From Stomorhina lunata (lineage: Eukaryota > Arthropoda > Insecta > Diptera > Rhiniidae): DNA of 64,000 nucleotides. A program made the translations under genes and the position numbers. The stretch covers positions 113,571,781-113,635,780 of the forward strand of contig OW121743.1 of the NCBI GenBank assembly GCA_933228675.1, in the 5' to 3' direction. A model generated the notes under the pieces. The model did not search any database, was not told the DNA's origin, and saw nothing but the letters and a program-made list of their open reading frames with translations. Shown here piece by piece: positions 35,215 through 48,645 of the stretch (positions are counted from its first letter, which is position 1; every line of letters starts with the position of its first letter).

Positions 35215-37060
35215 TTGATAAATTAAATTTTATTTAATAAGAAAATTTCCGATAAAAATAGGAAATTTTTGAAAACTTTCCTATAAAAATAGGAAATTTT
35301 TGAAAAATTTTCTATAAAAATAGGAAATTTTTGAAAAATTTCCTGTAAAAATAGGAAATTTTTGAAAAATTTCCTATAAAAATAGGAAATTTTTGAAAAA
35401 TTTCCTATAAAAATAGGAAATTTTTGAAAAATTTCCTATAAAAATAGGAAATTTTTGAAAAATTTCCTATAAAAATAGGAAATTTTTGAAAAATTTCCTA
35501 TAAAAATAGGAAATTTTTGAAAAATTTCCCATAAAAATAGGAAATTTTTGAAAAATTTCCTATAAAAACAGGAAATTTTTGAAAAATTTCCTATAAAAAT
35601 AGGAAATTTTTGAAAAATTTCCTATAAAAATAGGAAATTTTTGAAAAATTTCCTATAAAAATAGGAAAATTTTGAAAAATTTCCTATAAAAATAGGAAAT
35701 TTTTGAAAAATTTCCTATAAAAATAGGAAATTGTTGAAAAATTTCCTATAAAAATAGGAAATTTTTGAAAAATTTCCTATAAAAATAGGAAATTTTTGAA
35801 AAATTTCCTATAAAAATAGGAAATTTTTGAAAAATTTCCTATAAAAATAGGAAATTTTTGAAAAATTTCCTATAAAAATAGGAAATTTTTGAAAAATTTC
35901 CTATAAAAATAGGAAATTTTTGAAAAATTTCCTATAAAAATAGGAAATTTTTGAAAAATTTCCTATAAAAATAGGAAATTTTTGAAAAATTTCCTATAAA
36001 AATAGGAAATTTTTGAAAAATTTCCTATAAAAATAGGAAATTTTTGAAAAATTTCCTATAAAAATAGGAAATTTTTGAAAAATTTCCTATAAAAATAGGA
36101 AATTTTTGAAAAATTTCCTATAAAAATAGGAAATTTTTGAAAAATTTCCTATAAAAATAGGAAATTTTTGAAAAATTTCCTATAAAAATAGGAAATTTTT
36201 GAAAAATTTCCTATAAAAATAGGAAATTTTTGAAAAATTTCCTATAAAAATAGGAAATTTTTGAAAAATTTCCTATAAAAATAGGAAATTTTTGAAAAAT
36301 TTCCTATAAAAATAGGAAATTTTTGAAAAATTTCCTATAAAAATAGGAAATTTTTGAAAAATTTCCTATAAGAATTGGAAATTTTTGAAAAATTTCCTAT
36401 AAAAATAGGAAATTTTTGAAAAATTTCCTATAAAAATAGGAAATTTTTGAAAAATTTCCTATAAAAATAGGAAATTTTTGAAAAATTTCCTATAAAAATT
36501 GGAAATTTTTGAAAAATTTCGTATAAAAATAGGAAATTTTTGAAAAATTTCGTATAAAAATAGGAAATTTTTGAAAAATTTCGTATAAAAATAGGAAATT
36601 TTTGAAAAATTTCGTATAAAAATAGGAAATTTTTGAAAAATTTCCTATAAAAATAGGAAATTTTTGAAAAATTTCCTATAAAAATAGGAAATTTTTGAAA
36701 AATTTCTTATAAAAATAGGAAATTTTTGAAAAATTTCCTATAAAAATAGGAAATTTTTGAAAAATTTCCTATAAAAATAGTAATTTTTGGAAAAATTTCC
36801 TATAAAAATAGTAAATTTTTGAAAAATTTCCTATAAAAATAGTAAATTTTTGAAAAATTTCCTATAAAAATAGGAAATTTTTGAAAAATTTCCTATAAAA
36901 ATAGGAAATTTTTGAAAAATTTCCTATAAAAATAGGAAATTTTTGAAAAATTTCCTATAAAAATAGGAAATTTTTGAAAAATTTCCTATAAAAATAGGAC
37001 ATTTTTGAAAAATTTCCTGTAAAAATATGAAATTTTTTAAGAACTTGCTATATAAAAATT
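35215..37060. repeat. tandem array, 31-bp family II units, G orientation, about 59 copies, near-identical
   Basis: The unit is TATAAAAATA, GGAAATTTTT, G, AAAAATTTCC. Long stretches are perfect repeats, and single-base variants recur in neighbouring units (TTTCGTATAAAA at 36.5-36.6 kb, AATAGTAAATTT at 36.78-36.86 kb). It is one of the most homogeneous arrays in the window and so probably recently amplified or converted. Each unit contains TATAAAAA, a perfect TATA-box word. Confidence 0.97.
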
Positions 37061-38994
37061 TTTCCATTAAGAGTTTCGTGTACCACTGTTTCACGCCTAT
37101 TTAACGGTCATGTGAATTCTCATTTTGCTTTATATTAAAATGGATTTATTGAATGTTTTGATTTAATTTTCAGCGGTAAACATGCCATTATTTTCCTTTC
37201 ACATTCAATCATTCTCTCCTTGAGCCTTTGTGCGTATATATTTGTTTTAAATGCGTTTGTATAAGTGTTAAAACCCCCTGTCTTTGTATTGTATCTGTGT
37301 GGGTGTGTGTTTAATACACTTTTAATTGTTAGTAAATAATCTTATTTTTCTGTTTGTTTTTGTCATTTTTCATTCCCTGCAACAACAGGATTATCATAGA
37401 TAATGATGACATAAGTTTTGTATTTAAAGAAGAGTGTCTTTTGCGTGTTTGAATGTATTTTTGTAGGTTTGTTATAGGTTTTGTTTGCATGTATGGGTGG
37501 GTGGGAGTTTTGTCAGGTGCTTTTGTGGTGGTTGGTGGTTAGATGTTGTAACACGCTTTTAACTTAAGCTTTTTGTTAAACACAAGTGCCAAAGAAAATA
37601 CTTGGGTTTTCATCAAAAACAAGAATGAATGAATGAAATGTGTTGGTATTTCTTTAATTAAATATTTTTTTGTAGACATATAATCGTGTAGTTTAAAGTA
37701 TATTCCGATTCCAACGAAATTGGATATAGTTCCTATTATGGAGTAACAATATTTATATTCAATTTAAGATTTGAGATTTCAGGTGCTAAAATATCAATTT
37801 CGAAGAGATTGAATAGGTTGTTTCAAAGAACGTAAAACTTTGTCTCAGACCATATTTTCGGGCATTCTAAACATAATAGAAATTAAACTCCCTCCTATGA
37901 AACAAAATATTTAAAAATGTTCCAGTTAATTAATTTGAAAAAATTCTGCCCAATACTTACCTAACAAAACATAAGAGTTTTAAACATAATAAGTTAATAA
38001 TATTATCTAATTTCATATCAATAACAGACATATCTTAAAGATTTCTTATCAGAAGATAAATTAATAAATAAACCATTGCAAATCTCTAACAAAGTAAAGG
38101 CGGTAAATAATACCAAACAAATATATTTAAACAACAACTTCTCAAAGGCCGCTTCCTAGCAAAGGTGCAAGAATAACATACGTAATTTGACGTTAATGTT
38201 ACGCTAATAATAATCTGTCAGTAGTAATTAGAAACGCAATTCAAATTTAACTAAATCTTCAACAAAAATCTCAAGATTTTTCTTTAAAGATATATATTTT
38301 TAGGGATTTTCTAAAAGATTTTAAAAATATGATAAAAAATTAAAAAACATTAAATTTATAAACAATATATGAATGACACACATGCAGAAACTCTAATCTA
38401 ATGTGGTCATATAAGGCTACAAAGAGAAGGGATGTTTAAGACACACATACTTAAGAATGTAACAAATTTTATACACATTAGATTACGCACACACAAACAC
38501 ATGATTGCCGAAAAATAGCCCTTCAGAAAAACCAAGTATCTTTCTTAAGTCTTTTGTTTACTTTGAGCTGGACTTAGAGAACAAACAAAGAAATACACAT
38601 GTAATGATCAAAATTAGATGATAAAATGTTAAATATGAAATTAAATTTACTTACATGCACATATGTACTTACATATATCTTAATAAAGGCGTATGTAATG
38701 TCTTTAAAGTAAATCCTTATAATTGCTTTTGTTTTATTGCTTCTAATTCCAGATTTGTTTTTTGTAGGCTGGCCATTTTTTGGGTTTTAATCACAGGCCT
38801 TCTTTTATTGTTTTCATGCTTTTGTTTATTTTCTAAAATTCTCAAAAAACAAATAAATAGAAAAATTTTTTAAAGTGATGCAAAATCTTAAATGTTCATT
38901 ATTTCACATCAGCGAAGATGAAAGTTGAAAATGCCGCTTAGAAAATGCATTCTTATTTTTTAACATATTACATAAAATTATTTAATACCAAAAA
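37061..38994. other. single-copy DNA, no gene seen
   Basis: It includes G-rich GTGGGTGTGTG and GGGTGGGTGGG words (37300-37500) and otherwise AT-rich sequence. Around 37700 TTCCGATTCCAACGAAATTG faintly recalls the dispersed repeat. A 72-codon frame at 38655-38873 has no support. Confidence 0.45.
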
Positions 38995-41900
38995 AAATGG
39001 TCTTCTATAAAAATTGTATAAAATATTTTTCTCTAAAACATTAATAAAGAAAATTTTATTCTAAAAATTTATTTCGAAAATTTTTCTCTAAAAATTTAAA
39101 AACTAAAATTTTTTTATAAAAATTTTTTAACTTAAATTGTTTCTATGAAAATTTCGTAACGAAATTTTGTCTATAAAAATTTCTTAATGAAAATTTTTTT
39201 AAAAACAATTTATAGCAAACATTTTTTATAAAGAAAATTTTCAAAAAAAAATTACAACCAAAAATTTTTCAAAAAAAAAAAAATTTTACAACGAGAAATT
39301 TTCAAAAACAATTTTTCCATGAAAACTTTTCTCTAAAAAATTTTTAATGAAAATTTTTTCTATAAAAATTTCTTAACGAAATTTTCTCTATAAAAATTTT
39401 ATAATAAATTTATTTTCTATTTTTTTTTAATTTTATAACGAATTTTTTCTATAAAAATTTTTTAACGAAAATTTTTCTACAAAAATTTTTTAACGAAAAT
39501 TTTTCTATAAGAATTTCATAAAGAAAAATTTTCTATAAAAATTTTATAACGAAAATTTTTCTTTAAAAATTTTATAACGAAATTTTTTCTCCAAAATTTG
39601 GGAACAAAAATTTTACAACGAAAATTTTATATCGAAAATTTTACAACGAAAATTTTTTTTAAAACATTTGATAACGAAAATGTTTTGTAACGAAAATTTT
39701 GTGAAAAAAATTTTTCTATAAACATTTTCTAACGAATTTGTTTCTATAAAAATTTTATAACAAATTTTTTTTTTTTATAAAAATTTTATAACGATTTTTT
39801 TTTCTATAAACATTTTATATCGAAAATTTTGCTATAAAAATTTTTTAACAAAAATTTTTCTATAAAAATTTCATAAAGAAAAATTTTCTATAAAAATTTT
39901 TTAACGGAAATTTTTCTATAAGAATTTCATAAAGAAAAATTTTCTATAAAAATTTAATAAGGAAAATTTTTCTATAAGAAAAATTTTCTTTAAAAATTTT
40001 ATAACGAAAATTTTTCTTTAAAAATTTTATAACGAAATTTTTTCTCCAAAATTTGGGAACAAAAATTTTACAACGAAAATTTTATATCGAAAATTTTACA
40101 ACGAAAATTTTTTTTAAAACATTTGATAACGAAAATGTTTTGTTAACATTTTGTAACGAAAGTTTTGTGAAAAAAAATTGTTCTATAAAAATTTTCTAAC
40201 GAATTTGTTTCTATAAAAATTTTCTAACGAATTTGTTTCTATAAAAATTTTATAACGAATTTTTTTTCTATAAAAATTTTATAACGATTTTTTTTTCTAT
40301 AAACATTTTATAACGAAAATTTTTCTATAAAAATTTTATAACGAAAATTTTTCTATAAAAATTTTATAACGAAAATTTTTCTATAAAAAATTTTATAACA
40401 AAAATTTTTCTATAAAAAATTTTATAACAAAAATTTTTCTATAAAAAATTTAAGAACGAAAATTTGTCTATAAAAATTTTATAACGAAAATTTTTGTATA
40501 AAAATGTTATAACGAAAATTTTTGTATAAAAATTTAATAAAGAAAAGTTTTCTATAAAAAAGTCAAATAAAAATTTTTCTAAAAAAATTTTATAATCAAA
40601 ATTTTTCTACAAATATTTTATGACGAAAATTTTTGTATAAAAATTTTATAACGAAAATTTTTACTTTAAAAATTTTATAACGAATTTTTTTTCTATTAAA
40701 ATTTTGAAAAGAAGATTTTTCTATTAAATTTTTTTTTCTTTAAAAATTTGTAACAAATTTTTTTTCGTAAAAAATTTTATAACAAATTTTTTTTTTATAA
40801 AAAATTTACAACGAAAATTTTTCTATAAAAATTTAACAACGAACATTTTTTCTATAAAAATTTCATAACAAAAATTTTTTTATTAAAATTTTTCTATAAA
40901 AATTTTATACCGAAAATTTTTATATAAAAATTTGGCAAGGAAAATTTTTTATAAAAATTTAACAACTTTTTTCTTTAAAATTTGGCAATTAAAATTTTTG
41001 TATAAAAATTTTATAAGGAAAATCTTTCTATAAAAATTTCACTTCAAAAATTTATCTAAAAAAATTTTACAAAAAAAATTTTTTTACAAAAATTTTATAA
41101 CGAAAATTTTTCTATAAAACTTTTACAATGAAAATTTTATGTCGAAAATTTTTCTATAAAAATTTTTCTTTAACAATTTTATAACGAAAATGTTTCCATA
41201 AAAATTTTGTAACGAAAATATTTCTATAAAATTGTTTTCTATAAAAATTTTTCTATAAAATTGTTTTCTATAAAAATTTTATAACGAAATTTTTTTGTAA
41301 AAAATTTTATAACGAAATTTTTTTGTAAAAAATTTTATAACAATTTTTTTTTATAAAAATTTTGCAACGAACATTTTTTTATAAAAATTTTACAATGAAA
41401 ATTTTATAAAGAAAATTTTTCTTTATATATTTCATAACTAATTTTTTTTTTATAAAAATTTTATTTCAAAAATTTTTCTATAAAAATTTTATAACGAATT
41501 TTTTTTTTATAAAAATTTTAAAATGAAAATTTTTGTATACAAATTTTATAACGAAAATTTTTCTATAGAAACTATCACGAAATTTTTCTATAAATATTTT
41601 ATAACTAAAATTTTTCTGTAGAAGCTTTAGAACAAAAAACCAAAACTTGATAACGAAAATTTTTCTATAAAAATTTGATTATGAAAGATTTTTTATAAAA
41701 ATTTTATATATTGATATATTCGTTAAATTTTTGTATACAAATTTTATAACGAAAATTTTTCTATAGAAACTATTACGAAATTTTTCTATAAATATTTTAT
41801 AACTAAAATTTTTCTGTAGAAGCTTTAGAACAAAAAACCAAAACTTGATAACGAAAATGTTTCTATAAAAATTTGATAATGAAAGATTTTTTTATAAAAA

Positions 41901-42325
41901 TTTTATATATTGATATATTCGTTATATTTATTGTGTAAATTTCCTATAAAAAATTTTTATAAAAATTGCTTAACAATAAAATTTCATAACGAAAATTTTC
42001 CTATAAAACTTTGATAACGAAATTTTTTTTTATTAAAATTTTAAAACAAAAATTTTTCTATGAAAATTTCATAACGAAAATTTTTCTATAAAAATTTCAT
42101 AAAGTAGATTTTTTTGATACCAATTTCATAACAAAAATTTTTTTATAAAAATTTCATAGAAAAAATTTTTCGATAAAAATTTCATAACGAAAAACTGCGA
42201 TAAAAATTTTATAGCGAAAAATTTTCGATAAAAATTTCATAACAACAAATTTTTCGATAAATGAAAATTTTTGGATAAAAATTTAAAAACGAAAATTTCG
42301 TAACGAAAATTTCTTATTAAAATTT
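38995..42325. repeat. tandem array, 28-bp family III units (ATAACG), about 119 copies, diverged
   Basis: The unit is TTTTTCTATAAAAA plus TTTTATAACGAAAA. It is highly diverged at the edges and better kept at 40.3-40.5 kb. Larger blocks are duplicated inside it: one starting with CCAAAATTTGGGAACAAA at 39591 recurs at 40046 (455 bp away). Another of 198 bp occurs in tandem at 41531 and 41729. Confidence 0.92.
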
Positions 42326-43254
42326 GTACTTCAAAAACGAGAGTGTAAACAAAAGCTTACAATTCTTTAACACAAAACGCTTTTGACTAAATATAGAAAT
42401 TATCAAAGGGATCATTAGGTTATGTTTTTAATTTTTGTTCTATTTTGTATTGAAAATGCCACACGACAGCCTACACGCGGCTTACTATTATAAAACTCAT
42501 GCTCAGGCACACAAAATAACTATATTTTCCAAATTTTTCTTTATTTGCGAAATATTTAATTCCAAGTCATGTTAAAATCAATAGATAAGTAAAATTTTGC
42601 GAAAGCATGGGGTTACTTTAAAAAGCAAATGATGTGTAATGTCACAGATGAGGCTAATAAGCCAAATTTTACCATCGAACACATGATTGAACTTACCATG
42701 CGACAGAGGGTTTACAAAGGATTTCTCCAAGGACTTTTACTTTGTTAGTGGCAAATGAAACGCCTTTTTGTGGCCTGTTTTTTTTTTGCAGAAATTGTTC
42801 GAAAAAAAACTTAACTTCAATAAGTTCAAAGTTCAATGTGCGTGATGATTTTGGCGATATGTATTTTAAAAGTTTTTGGAGTTGGGCTTTGATATGATTT
42901 CAAAAATGACTGACAATTTTGCTTGCATGTCACGTTACAGATTTTCGTTGAGTTGTTTGTCTATACATGTCTGTCTGCCTGTATGTTTTCTTTTGTAATA
43001 TTACATCAAAGTCAATTGTTTGGAAAATTGGGAAAATAAACTTTCTAAATAAATTTTAAACAAGACTCTATTTACCAATTTAATAATCAGACCTTCTAAG
43101 GAAGCATTTATTTTTAATACTCTGGAGAAGAATTTGTGACATGTGTTTAGTTTGGGTATAATACTATGGAAAAGTGGTATATATTAATGACTTTGATATT
43201 GAAAATTATTCAATATAAACTCAAATAGATTAAAGCTGAAATCAAACCCTATAT
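42326..43254. other. single-copy DNA, no gene seen
   Basis: A less repetitive stretch between the two family III arrays. No open frame or motif is recognised. Confidence 0.5.
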
Positions 43255-45990
43255 AGAAATCAGCCAATAAAAATTTCATACTGAAAATTTCATTATAAAA
43301 ATTTAATAACAAATATTTTTATATAAAAATTCATATAAAAAATTTCTATCAAATTTTCATTAAAAATTTTTAATCACAAATATTTCTATAAGATTTCAAA
43401 TTCACAAATATTTCTATAAGATTTCAAATTTTTTTTTTGTAAAAATTTCATATCTAAAAATTTTACATAAAAAATTTCACATCAAAAATTTTTTTATAAA
43501 AATTTCATACCGAAAATTTTTCTATAAAAAATTTCGTATCAAATCTTTTCTATGAAAATTTCATATCTAAAAATTTTATATTGACAATTTTTCTATAAAA
43601 ATTTTATATCAAACAATTTTCCATAAAAATTTTATATCGAAAATTTGTTTATAGGAATTTCATATCGAAAATTATTATATAAAAAACTTTTCTTTAAAAA
43701 TTTCATAAAAAATATTCATATCGAAAATTTCATATCGAAATTTTTTCTTCAAAAAAATTCATATAAAAAATTTTTCTCTCAAAATTTCATACCTAAAAAT
43801 TTCATATCGAATATTTTTCTATAAAAATTTAATTTCGAAAATTTTTCTATGAAAATTTCATATTGAATATTTTTTCTATAAAAGTTTCATATCGAAAATT
43901 TTTCTATAAAAATCTCTATCGAAAATTTTTCTATAAAAATTTCTATCGAAAATTTTTCTATAAAAAATTTTATATAAAAAACTTTTCTATGTAAATTTCA
44001 TATCTAAAAATTTTATATAGAAAATTTTTCAATAAAAATTTCCTATCGAAATTTTTCTATTAAAAATTTCAAATCAAAGATTTTTCTATTAAAAATTTCA
44101 TATCTAAGATTTTTCTAAAAAAAATTTCATATCTAAAAAAAAAAAATTCTATAAAAATTTCAAATCGAAAATTTTTCCAATAAAATTTCATATCGAAAAT
44201 TTTTTGATAAAAATTTCATATCTTAAAATTTTATATAGAAAATTTTTCTATAAAAATTTCATATCGAAAAATTTCTTATAAAAATTTCATATCGAAAATT
44301 TTTCTATAAAAATTTCGTATCGAAAATTTTTCTATAAAAATTTCATATCGAAAATTATTCTATAAAAAATTTTTCTTTAAAAATTTCATAAAAAATTTTC
44401 ATATCGAAAATTTCATAAAAAATTTTCATATCGAAAATGTTTTTATAAAAAATTTTCATAATGAAAATTTTTCTATAAAAATTTCATATCGAAAATTATT
44501 CTATAAAAAATTTTTCTTTAAAAATTTCATAAAAAATTTTCATATCGAAAATTTCATAAAAAATTTTCATATCGAAAATCTTTTTATAAAAAATTTTCAT
44601 AATGAAAATTTTTCTATAAAAATTTCATATCAAAAATTTTTTTTAAAAATTTAATATCTAAAAATTTAATATAGAAAATTTTTCCATAAAAATTTCATAT
44701 CAAAAGTTTTTCTATTAAAAATTTCATATCAAAGATTTTTTTTTACTAAAAATTTCATATCTAGGAAAAATTTTTCTATAAAAATTTCAAATCGAAAATT
44801 TTTCCAATAAAAATTTCATATCGAAAATTTTTCTATAAAAATTTCGTATCGAAAATTTTTCTATAAAAATTTCATATCGAAAATTATTCTATAAAAAATT
44901 TTTCTTTAAAAATTTCATAAAAAATTTTCATATCGAAAATTTCATAAAAAATTTTCATATCGAAAATGTTTTTATAAAAAATTTTCATAATGAAAATGTT
45001 TTTATAAAAATTTTCATAATAAAAATTTTTCTATAAAAATTTCATATCGAAAATTTTTCTACGAAAATTTCATATTGATAATTTTTCTATAAAAATTTCA
45101 TATCAAAAATTTTTTTTAAAAATTTAATATCTAAAAATTTAATATAGAAAATTTTTCCATAAAAATTTCATATCGAAAATTTTTCTATAAAAATTTCATA
45201 TCGAAAATTTTTGTATAAAAATTTCGTATCGAAAATTTTTCTATAAAAATTTCATATCAAAAATTATTCTATAAAAAATTTTTCTTTAAAAATTTCATAA
45301 AAAATTTTCATATCAAAAATTTTTCTGTAAAATTTTCGTACCGAAAATTTTTCTATAAAAATTTCATATCAAAAATTTTTCTATAAAAATTTCATATCGA
45401 AAATTTTCTGTACAAATTTCATATCGAAAGTTTTTCTATAAAAATTTCATATCGAAAATTATTCTATAAAAAATTTTTCTTTAAAAATTTCATAAAAAAT
45501 TTTCATATCGAAAATTTTTTTATATAAATTTCGTATCGAAAATGTTTCTTTAAAAATTTCATAACAAAAATTTTTCTATAAAAATTTCATATCGAAAATT
45601 TGTTTGTACAAATTTTATATCGAAAATTTGTCTGTACAAATTTCATATCGAAAATTTGTCTGCACAAATTTCATATCGAAAATTTTTCTATAAAAATTTT
45701 ATATCGAAAATTTTTCTATAAAAATTTCTCTAGAAAATTTTTCTACAAAAATTTCGGATCGAAAATTTGTCTACAAAAATTTTGGATCGAAAATTTTTCT
45801 GCAAAAATTTCGTATCGAAGATTTTTCTATAAAATGTTCTTATAGAAAATTTTTCTAGAAAATATTCATATCGAAAATTTTTCTAAAAAAATTTCATATC
45901 GAAAATTTTTCTAAAAAAATTTCATATCGAAAATTTTTCTAAAAAAATTTCATATCGAAAATTTTTCTAAAAAAACTTATATAAAATTTC
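43255..45990. repeat. tandem array, 28-bp family III units (ATATCG), about 98 copies
   Basis: The unit is TTTTTCTATAAAAA plus TTTCATATCGAAAA. It differs from the preceding array at only a few spacer positions, so both come from one ancestor. A compound block beginning AAAATTATTCTATAAAAA is present at 44351, 44492 and 44880, with partial copies near 45255 and 45455, showing higher-order amplification. An 81-codon frame at 45600-45845 is just the translated repeat. Confidence 0.94.
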
Positions 45991-47106
45991 ATGTTAAGGG
46001 CTATGACTAAAAATTGTACCGGAATACCAATATTCTATGATTTTTTGTATACATTTTGGGTCTACTCATATAATTTTAGATTTTATGTAGGATTCAAACC
46101 TCGAATACTTTAAGGAAATTAACATTATCCTATTTAGAATTTTAAAGTTTGTATGACAATTTTTTGATACTATAAATTGCATGAATTGCTATAATTTAAA
46201 CATGTTAAAGCAACAAGATTTAAATTTTAGATTTATATTCTTTCATTATTTTTACACTTTTAATGTCTTAATTATATTTTATATTTATTTTTACAATTTT
46301 AATTTTATCACTTTCAGTTTCATTTCATTAATCATGTTTTCTTATGAAATTGTTTAAACAATATTCTTGTATTATTCTTTCCAAAATCTGAAAATTTTAA
46401 TTTCATTTTGTTTAAAAATTCAAATCCTATTCGTTGATTAACCTAAAATGAAATAACGTAATTTTTATTTATTTATGGCGCCCAACCGATTTGTAAATAT
46501 TTTCAATTCACTTTGGTTTTGTGTTTTGATAGGCGAATTGAAATTTAAACAATTTTTGATTGCGTTTTCAGTTTTATGATTTTCAAAATACATTCCTACA
46601 AGGAGAAATAATGTAAGATCATTAATAGACGGATAGATAGATAGATATGCAGTCAGTCAATTTGACTCAACATAATAAAATCTTTAAAATTGTGTTATTT
46701 TCTACAATTTAATGATTTTTCACTTTTTTTATTTTCAAATTTTATTGGGGCATGTGTTTTTGTTTTTCAAATTTAAGTCAAGTCATTATAAGCATTTTTC
46801 TACATTTATGATTTGTTTATAATTAATTTATAAATTAGTTTTATGATCTTGGCTAAACATTATCATGATGGAAGATAAAAAGGATAAAGTTTTTGGTTTA
46901 ACGCCACTGTAAATATAAATATTCTATTATCGCATACGGTCGACCCATAAAATCTATTAGGTTGACCTCACCTAAGGGGTGTTATAACACATTTTTGATT
47001 TATGACCGTCGAAATATGGATCAGGAATTTTGTTTGTATTTTTGTTTAAAACTACTTTTATGTTATTGTTTGTAAGACTGTTCTAAATTATAATAAAATT
47101 TCTCAA
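45991..47106. other. AT-rich single-copy DNA, no gene seen
   Basis: A short GC-richer piece at about 46930-47020 (GGTCGACCCATAAAATC, GGTTGACCTCACCTAAGGGG) has no known counterpart. Nothing else is recognised. Confidence 0.45.
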
Positions 47107-48638
47107 CAATTTTAAATTTTTATAGGAAATTTTTCAAAAATTTCTTATTTTTATAGGAAATTTGTTAAAAATGTATTTTTTTTTCAAAAATTTCCTATTT
47201 TTATAGTAAATTTTTCAAAAATTTCCTATTTTTATAGGAAACTTTTCAAAAATTTCCTATTTTTATAGGAAATTTTTCAAAAATTTCCTATTTTTATAGG
47301 AAATTTTTCAAAATTTTCCTTTTTTTATAGGAAATTTTTCAAAATTTTCCTTTTTTTATAAGAAATTTTTCCAAAATTTCCTATTTTTATAGGAAATTTT
47401 TCCAAAATTTCCTATTTTTATAGGACATTTTTCCAAAATTTCCTATTTTTATAGGAAAATTTTCAAAAACTTCCTAATTTTATAGGAAATTTTTCAAAAA
47501 TTTCCTATTTTTATAGGAAATTTTTCAAAAATTTCCTATTTTAATAGGAAATTTTTCAAAAATTTCCTATTTTTATAGGAAATTTTTCAAAAATTTCCTA
47601 TTTTTGTAGGAAATTTTTCAAAAATTTCCTATTTTTATAGGAAATTTTTAAAAAATTTCCTATTTATATAGGAAATTTTTAAAAAATTTCCTATTTTTAT
47701 AGGAAATTTTTAAAAAATTTCCTATTTTTATAGGAAATTTTTAAAAAATTTCCTATTTTTATAGGAAATTTTTCAAAAATTTCCTATTTTTATAGGAAAT
47801 TTTTCAAAAATTTCCTATTTTTATAGGAAATTTTTCAAAAATTTCCTATTTTTATAGGAAATTTTTCAAAAATTTCCTATTTTTATAGGAAATTTTTCAA
47901 AAATTTCCTATTTTTATAGGAAATTTTTCAAAAATTTCCTATTTTTATAGGAAATTTTTCAAAAATTTCCTATTTTTATAGGAAATTTTTCAAAAATTTC
48001 CTATTTTTATAGGAAATTTTTCAAAAATTTCCTATTTTTATAGGAAATTTTTCAAAAATTTCCTATTTTTATAGGAAATTTTTCAAAAATTTCCTATTTT
48101 TATAGGAAATTTTTCAAAAATTTCCTATTTTTATAGGAAATTTTTCAAAAATTTCCTATTTTTATAGGAAATTTTTCAAAAATTTCCTATTTTTATAGGA
48201 AATTTTTCAAAAATTTAGTATTTTTATAGGAAATTTTTCAAAAGTTTCCTATTTTTATAGGAAATTTTTCAAAAATTTCCTATTTTTATAGGAAATTTTT
48301 CAAAAATTTCCTATTTTTATAGGAAATTTTTCAAAAATTTCCTATTTTTATAGGAAATTTTTCAAAAATTTCCTATTTTTATAGGAAATTTTTCAAAAAT
48401 TTCCTATTTTTATAGGAAATTTTTCAAAAATTTCCTATTTTTATAGGAAATTTTTCAAAAATTTCCTATTTTTATAGGAAATTTTTCAAAAATTTCCTAT
48501 TTTTATAGGAAATTTCAAAAATTTTTCAAAAATTTCCTATTTTTATAGGAAATTTTTCAAAAATTTCCTATTTTTATAGGAAATTTTTCACAACTTTCCT
48601 ATTTTTATAGGAAATTTTTCAAAAATTTCCTATTTTTA
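47107..48638 (+). repeat. tandem array, 31-bp family II units, C orientation: left arm of a large inverted repeat, about 49 copies
   Basis: The unit is GGAAATTTTT, C, AAAAATTTCC, TATTTTTATA. It is highly uniform from 47.7 to 48.5 kb. At about 48636-48646 it meets a run of A and turns into the complementary unit without single-copy DNA between. Confidence 0.97.
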
Positions 48639-48645
48639 AAAAAAA

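Noticed and set aside
45600..45845. 81-codon open frame of IENFSIKILYRKF type
   Set aside because: It is only the translation of 28-bp units. 28 is not a multiple of 3, so the frame survives by the absence of stops in this AT-rich motif.
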